7,200 bases of DNA from Deltaproteobacteria bacterium (GTDB taxonomy: Bacteria > Bdellovibrionota_C > UBA2361 > SZUA-149 > JADYYL01): assembly GCA_020853655.1 (NCBI GenBank), contig JADYYL010000289.1, forward strand, positions 1-7,200, written 5' to 3'. The notes beneath the pieces are model-generated. The model saw only the letters and a program-made list of their open reading frames with translations. It was not told the DNA's origin and ran no database searches. The translations under genes and the position numbers were made by a program. Shown in pieces: positions 4,394-7,200 of the stretch. Position 1 is the stretch's first letter, and the number at the start of each line of letters is the position of its first letter.

Positions 4394-6649
4394 CTACGGC
4401 CGCCCGTTTCGGAACTCCCGAAAGTTCGATTGTTCACGAACTCCGTCCGCAAGTCGTTTGGCAAACAACGCGTTTGCGCGTTCATCGGGATGGAGTTCCC
4501 ACGGACTCACGACAAATTGCTCTCCATGAAATCGCTCGATAAACGGCTTTGATGGGAAGACGGTGAAACCTGCCTGTGTGAGCAGGTTGTCTGCCCTCTG
4601 CGCGAGGAGTTCATTCGCGCTGCCTCGAGCCGGAAAATTTTGCAGGACCATTCCAACAATCGGGGCGCCGCCTGCGTCCTGAACCAATCGCTGCATCTCC
4701 ACCGCGTTGCGGAGAAAACGCTCATCACCTTCGCCGATGTTCTCGAGAATCTCATCAGCAAACCCGGTCGAAAGGCCAAGCATGACTCGCAGTCGTGGGA
4801 GCGCCGCAGCAATCGCTGGAGCCGCGCGAGTTCGGTCGAGAAGCGCGGAAAGAAGTCGAGAAGGACTCCCCATCAACGAACGTCCACCGGAGGGCAAGAA
4901 ATCATTCAAGCACACGCCGTAGATGACAAGATCCGGAGCGAGCCTGGCGTACTCGCGCCTCAGGATTCGCGCGACATCCTCGCTCTGACTTCCATTCACA
5001 CCGAGATTGAGTACCTCGACGTCGTTCCCCGACGAGAGAAACTGCTCGAGCAGCCGTGGATACGTGAATGGCTCCTCCACCCCATATCCGAAGGTGTAGC
5101 TATCGCCGAGGACGATGATCCGATAGCGGTCCCGGTCTCGAGGGGGAAACGGCGTTGTTCGCCTGTATCCAGAGGCATCTTGTGCATGGATGGCCCCGTG
5201 CCAACGAAACGCGCTCGCAGCGCCATCGACCGAGAGCACCTCGCGTTTCCATTCCTGCGGGAAAATCACGACACCGGCTCGCGATGCAACCGCCTGCGCG
5301 AGACCCTCCGGAACCGGAACACCCTCGCGGACGAGCATCGCTTCCACCTCCTTTGCGCCCATGGCAAAGGGCATTCGCGGAGCCCACATCAACAGCAGCT
5401 CAAGCATCACTAGTGCGAGTGCAAGCGAGCCGATGCCGGCGGCCAGAGTCGAAGAGGGTCGGTTTGACAGTGAAGGCGTCACTCCCCGCGGACTCACTGC
5501 CCACACAAGCACGGTACAGCCACATCCGAGTGCGATGCCAATCGCGACCCAGAGCAGGACCCCATTGGCAACAACCACTCCGTATGAGGCTCCACTCAGA
5601 ACGATCAACAGGAAAGCGAAGCGACCCCCCAGTCCGTCGAGAGTTGCTCGGATGAGGCCGAAGAACGCAAGGAGCCCCACGGAGAATCCCAGTAAGGGGG
5701 CGATCGGAAATGCCCTTGCGACGACGTGATAGCGCCTCCCATTCGTGCGGGGATCGGAATTATCGGAGGCGGAAAAGTAAAGGGAATCGCCCCAATGTGC
5801 GAACCTGCCGGATCCAGAATCCACGATTGATTGCAGTGCGACGTGCGGGGGGCCCAGCGAGCGCCCATCCTCAAACACCGCAAGCGACGACCGAATCGGC
5901 TCATCATTCGTATCTGATCGAAGTTCGAAGTAGCGAAGCGGCTCTGTTGGTAGTGCGATCTTGTACTCGTAACCTGCTGCAACCTGAATCTTTTCGCGCG
6001 AGAGCTCAAGAGTGCGTGGAATACCTGCAAAGAAAAGTATCGTCAGCCCGAGCGTCGCGATCGCGGTGACTTGAAGGGCTCGGCGTATGAGCGCCGAAGT
6101 CCACGAGCGAGGTAACATCAGAATGACGAGCACAGCAAAAAGGAGCTGCGCGCCCCGCAAGATTTCGAGGGCAAGTGGAGTTCTCGTCTCCGTCAACTGC
6201 ACGACATAGGTTCGACCATTTGTGCGCGGATCTGAGTTGTCGGTCGATGAGAAATAAAGAGTAGATCCCCAGTGAGAGAAGCGGCGCGCGCCGAGAAGCC
6301 GAATGTCTTCATGAAGGGCATGCCCGAACTCGAGTCGTCCCCCATCCTCCCAAACCTCGGTCATGGACTGAGACGGCTGGGCGGCAGAATCGGAGAGCAT
6401 CTCTGAAAAGCCCGAGCGTGGAACTTCCGGCAGAGCAATCGAATAACTATATCCGCCCGAGTGGCCGATCGACCCACTTTCGATTGCGTGGACCGCCGTG
6501 CTCGGGCGCGAGAGGTACTGCGCGCCGCCAATGAGGAATGCGAGGACGAAAACGCCGAACACGCGGAGCTGCCCGCTCATTGGCGCTCGCCGCGACTGTG
6601 ATTCGACGGAGGGACCTTCGTCTGCCTCGTTTTCTGCTAGATTCCTCAT
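4394..6649 (-). CDS. Polytopic membrane protein with two duplicated extracytoplasmic domains and a C-terminal SGNH/GDSL hydrolase domain
   Basis: This is probably an envelope-located esterase, deacetylase or acyltransferase with unknown substrate. From the ATG at 6649 it has 751 residues. Order: TM1 (about 28-46), domain copy 1 (66-150), TM2 (163-180), TM3 (191-211), domain copy 2 (226-310), TM4-TM7 (about 315-333, 343-362, 364-385, 401-423), then the SGNH domain (about 509-735). Short Arg-rich loops (R-S-W-T-S-A-L-I-R-R; S-P-R-G) place both repeats and the SGNH domain outside the cytoplasm. SGNH blocks seen: I, V-L-G-D-S-Y-T-F-G-Y-G with Ser517; II, N-L-G-V-N-G with Gly553; III, Y-G-V-C-L-N-D with Asn582; V, W-E-L-H-P with His720. 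The usual Asp three residues before that His is Trp. The start is uncertain: GTG 6682 (preceded by AAGGG) and TTG 6724 are in frame. The gene is convergent with cheW and divergent from the 6853 gene, so it is a single-gene unit here. A TTGACC/TATTGC pair (6724-6694, 19-base spacer) is a weak promoter candidate. Confidence 0.85.
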   Translation of the reverse strand: MRNLAENEADEGPSVESQSRRAPMSGQLRVFGVFVLAFLIGGAQYLSRPSTAVHAIESGSIGHSGGYSYSIALPEVPRSGFSEMLSDSAAQPSQSMTEVWEDGGRLEFGHALHEDIRLLGARRFSHWGSTLYFSSTDNSDPRTNGRTYVVQLTETRTPLALEILRGAQLLFAVLVILMLPRSWTSALIRRALQVTAIATLGLTILFFAGIPRTLELSREKIQVAAGYEYKIALPTEPLRYFELRSDTNDEPIRSSLAVFEDGRSLGPPHVALQSIVDSGSGRFAHWGDSLYFSASDNSDPRTNGRRYHVVARAFPIAPLLGFSVGLLAFFGLIRATLDGLGGRFAFLLIVLSGASYGVVVANGVLLWVAIGIALGCGCTVLVWAVSPRGVTPSLSNRPSSTLAAGIGSLALALVMLELLLMWAPRMPFAMGAKEVEAMLVREGVPVPEGLAQAVASRAGVVIFPQEWKREVLSVDGAASAFRWHGAIHAQDASGYRRTTPFPPRDRDRYRIIVLGDSYTFGYGVEEPFTYPRLLEQFLSSGNDVEVLNLGVNGSQSEDVARILRREYARLAPDLVIYGVCLNDFLPSGGRSLMGSPSRLLSALLDRTRAAPAIAAALPRLRVMLGLSTGFADEILENIGEGDERFLRNAVEMQRLVQDAGGAPIVGMVLQNFPARGSANELLAQRADNLLTQAGFTVFPSKPFIERFHGEQFVVSPWELHPDERANALFAKRLADGVREQSNFREFRNGRP
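4407..4423. terminator. Small stem-loop at the convergent gene end (weak bidirectional terminator candidate)
   Basis: TTTCGG (4407-4412) and CCGAAA (4418-4423) form a 6-bp stem with a 5-base loop. It lies 15 bases beyond the second cheW stop and inside the last codons of the opposing SGNH gene. No T-run follows on either strand. It is the only hairpin I see at this tail-to-tail junction. Confidence 0.25.
5720..5974 (-). repeat. Copy 2 of internal duplicated domain in the SGNH protein
   Basis: This copy encodes about 85 residues beginning G-Y-E-Y-K-I-A-L-P. It continues through A-V-F-E-D-G-R and R-F-A-H-W-G-D-S-L-Y-F-S and ends at D-N-S-D-P-R-T-N-G-R-R-Y-H-V-V. It lies between TM3 and TM4. 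The D-N-S-D-P-R-T-N-G-R core is identical to copy 1, but 8 of its 30 bases differ, all silently, so the duplication is old and the core is under selection. Confidence 0.8.
6200..6454 (-). repeat. Copy 1 of internal duplicated domain in the SGNH protein
   Basis: This copy encodes about 85 residues beginning G-Y-S-Y-S-I-A-L-P. It continues through E-V-W-E-D-G-G and R-F-S-H-W-G-S-T-L-Y-F-S and ends at D-N-S-D-P-R-T-N-G-R-T-Y-V-V. It lies between TM1 and TM2, on the predicted outer face of the membrane. I do not recognise the domain. Confidence 0.8.
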
Positions 6650-6724
6650 CTGCGGACCGTAACGCGAAACATGTTTTGCCACGAGTCCCTTCGGCAATAG
6701 GAGAGACAGTGTTTCCGAGGTCAA

Positions 6725-6852
6725 GAATCTCGGCTAAAGTGTCGATATCTGGGACCGGATGTAAACTCGGAGTTCTTGTGCGACGTCGAAGTCACGCGAA
6801 CTAAAGTAGTCGCCGCGAGATAACGCCTTCGCTGAACCGCTGGAAGCCCTCT
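6725..6852. promoter_or_regulatory. Divergent intergenic region between the SGNH gene and the secreted-protein gene
   Basis: Both flanking genes must be transcribed outward from this region, or from here through 6650. It holds two similar elements, CTAAAGTGTCG (6734-6744) and CTAAAGTAGTCG (6801-6812), in the same orientation. I cannot place a good -35/-10 pair with normal spacing. A minus-strand frame spanning 6721-6984 is rich in Arg and unlike any family, so I do not call it a gene. Confidence 0.35.
6842..6846 (+). promoter_or_regulatory. Shine-Dalgarno-like site for the 6853 gene
   Basis: GGAAG lies 6 bases before the ATG at 6853. It supports that start, which is immediately followed by a signal-peptide-like sequence. 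Confidence 0.45.
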
Positions 6853-7200
6853 ATGCGCCGCGCTTTTTCGAGAACCCTCTCGACGATCGCATTCCTCATC
6901 TGCTTTGTGGGGACGGCGAACCATTGCGCGCTCGAGTGCTTCTCCGAACGCTTTGTTTCTGGCCATGTAAGCTCTGCAAGTCACTGCGGAGATTCAGATT
7001 CGACGAGTGACGAGTCGTCACCAGCACACGGCGCCCCATGCAAAGAACTACTGGGAGCACTGATCCCCAACGTAAGCTCCTCGTCCGACACGTTGGACTT
7101 CGCGCTCATTCCTCTCGATGATCTCTCCGTTTTCCTTGCCATTCTAATCGAGCCCGCGTCCCTCGATGCCCCCTCTGATTCACGATTCAGCCTCGCGTCC
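6853..7200 (+). CDS. Secreted Cys/His-containing protein of unknown function (3' end beyond window)
   Basis: The frame is open without a stop from the ATG at 6853 to the last base, giving 116 visible residues. It begins with a convincing signal peptide: M-R-R-A-F-S-R-T, a hydrophobic core (L-S-T-I-A-F-L-I-C-F-V-G-T-A), then N-H-C-A-L-E (23-28). Residues 24-63 are unusually rich in Cys and His (H24, C25, C29, H38, H44, C45, H59, C63) with many Ser/Asp between them, including H-C-G-D-S-D-S and H-G-A-P-C-K-E-L-L. I recall short secreted proteins with an N-H-C-x-L-E start near metal-efflux (CusABC-type) genes in Verrucomicrobia. If that holds, the protein may bind metal ions or form disulfides in the periplasm, but this is inference. 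The later half (L-D-F-A-L-I-P-L-D-D-L onward) is not recognised. The gene is divergent from the SGNH gene. It could be the first gene of an operon to the right. Confidence 0.65.
   Translation, partial: MRRAFSRTLSTIAFLICFVGTANHCALECFSERFVSGHVSSASHCGDSDSTSDESSPAHGAPCKELLGALIPNVSSSSDTLDFALIPLDDLSVFLAILIEPASLDAPSDSRFSLAS

Noticed and set aside
6735..6761. Sigma28 (FliA)-like promoter: TAAAGTGT with 11 bases to ACCGGATG
   Set aside because: The -35 half matches well but the -10 half does not match GCCGATAA, and the nearest downstream gene is not a motility gene.
6721..6984. Minus-strand 87-codon frame overlapping the 6853 gene
   Set aside because: It is Arg/Ala-rich without domain features, and the plus-strand frame over the same bases has a clear signal peptide and stays open for 348 bases.

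Overview
The window fits a Gram-negative, free-living, chemotactic bacterium of moderately high GC. Three things point to the PVC group, perhaps Verrucomicrobiota: a BBP2-type (OmpL-like) outer-membrane porin, a chemoreceptor with a long C-terminal tail, and a secreted protein with an N-H-C-A-L-E motif just after its signal peptide. The assignment is an inference from protein style, and no phylogenetic marker is present.

Layout. Positions 2-700 (+) hold the 3' end of an outer-membrane beta-barrel porin gene. Positions 701-1239 form a long non-coding stretch with several inverted repeats. Positions 1240-4392 (+) hold a compact three-gene chemotaxis unit, cheW - mcp - cheW: the first two genes overlap by 10 bases and the last two are 1 base apart. 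On the opposite strand, ending only one base from the second cheW stop, is a large membrane protein gene (4394 to about 6649, -). Its C-terminal SGNH/GDSL hydrolase domain follows seven predicted membrane helices and two copies of an unfamiliar extracytoplasmic domain. After a divergent intergenic region, a secreted Cys/His-containing protein starts at 6853 (+) and runs off the window end.

How they work together. The chemoreceptor should sense a ligand with its roughly 300-residue periplasmic region and signal through CheA/CheW arrays. The two CheW proteins can link it to a CheA, but no cheA, cheY, cheR or cheB lies in the window, so the kinase must be encoded elsewhere. The receptor ends in a proline-rich flexible tail with a terminal D-F-Q-G-F, which fits the aromatic-x-x-aromatic pattern of CheR/CheB tethering peptides. 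The SGNH protein probably modifies an envelope or exported glycan or lipid and has no evident link to chemotaxis.

Most noteworthy: the duplicated domain with the conserved D-N-S-D-P-R-T-N-G-R core in the SGNH protein, the missing block V Asp in that enzyme, the apparently HAMP-poor receptor with a tethering-like C-terminus, and the unrecognised partial Cys/His protein at the right edge.
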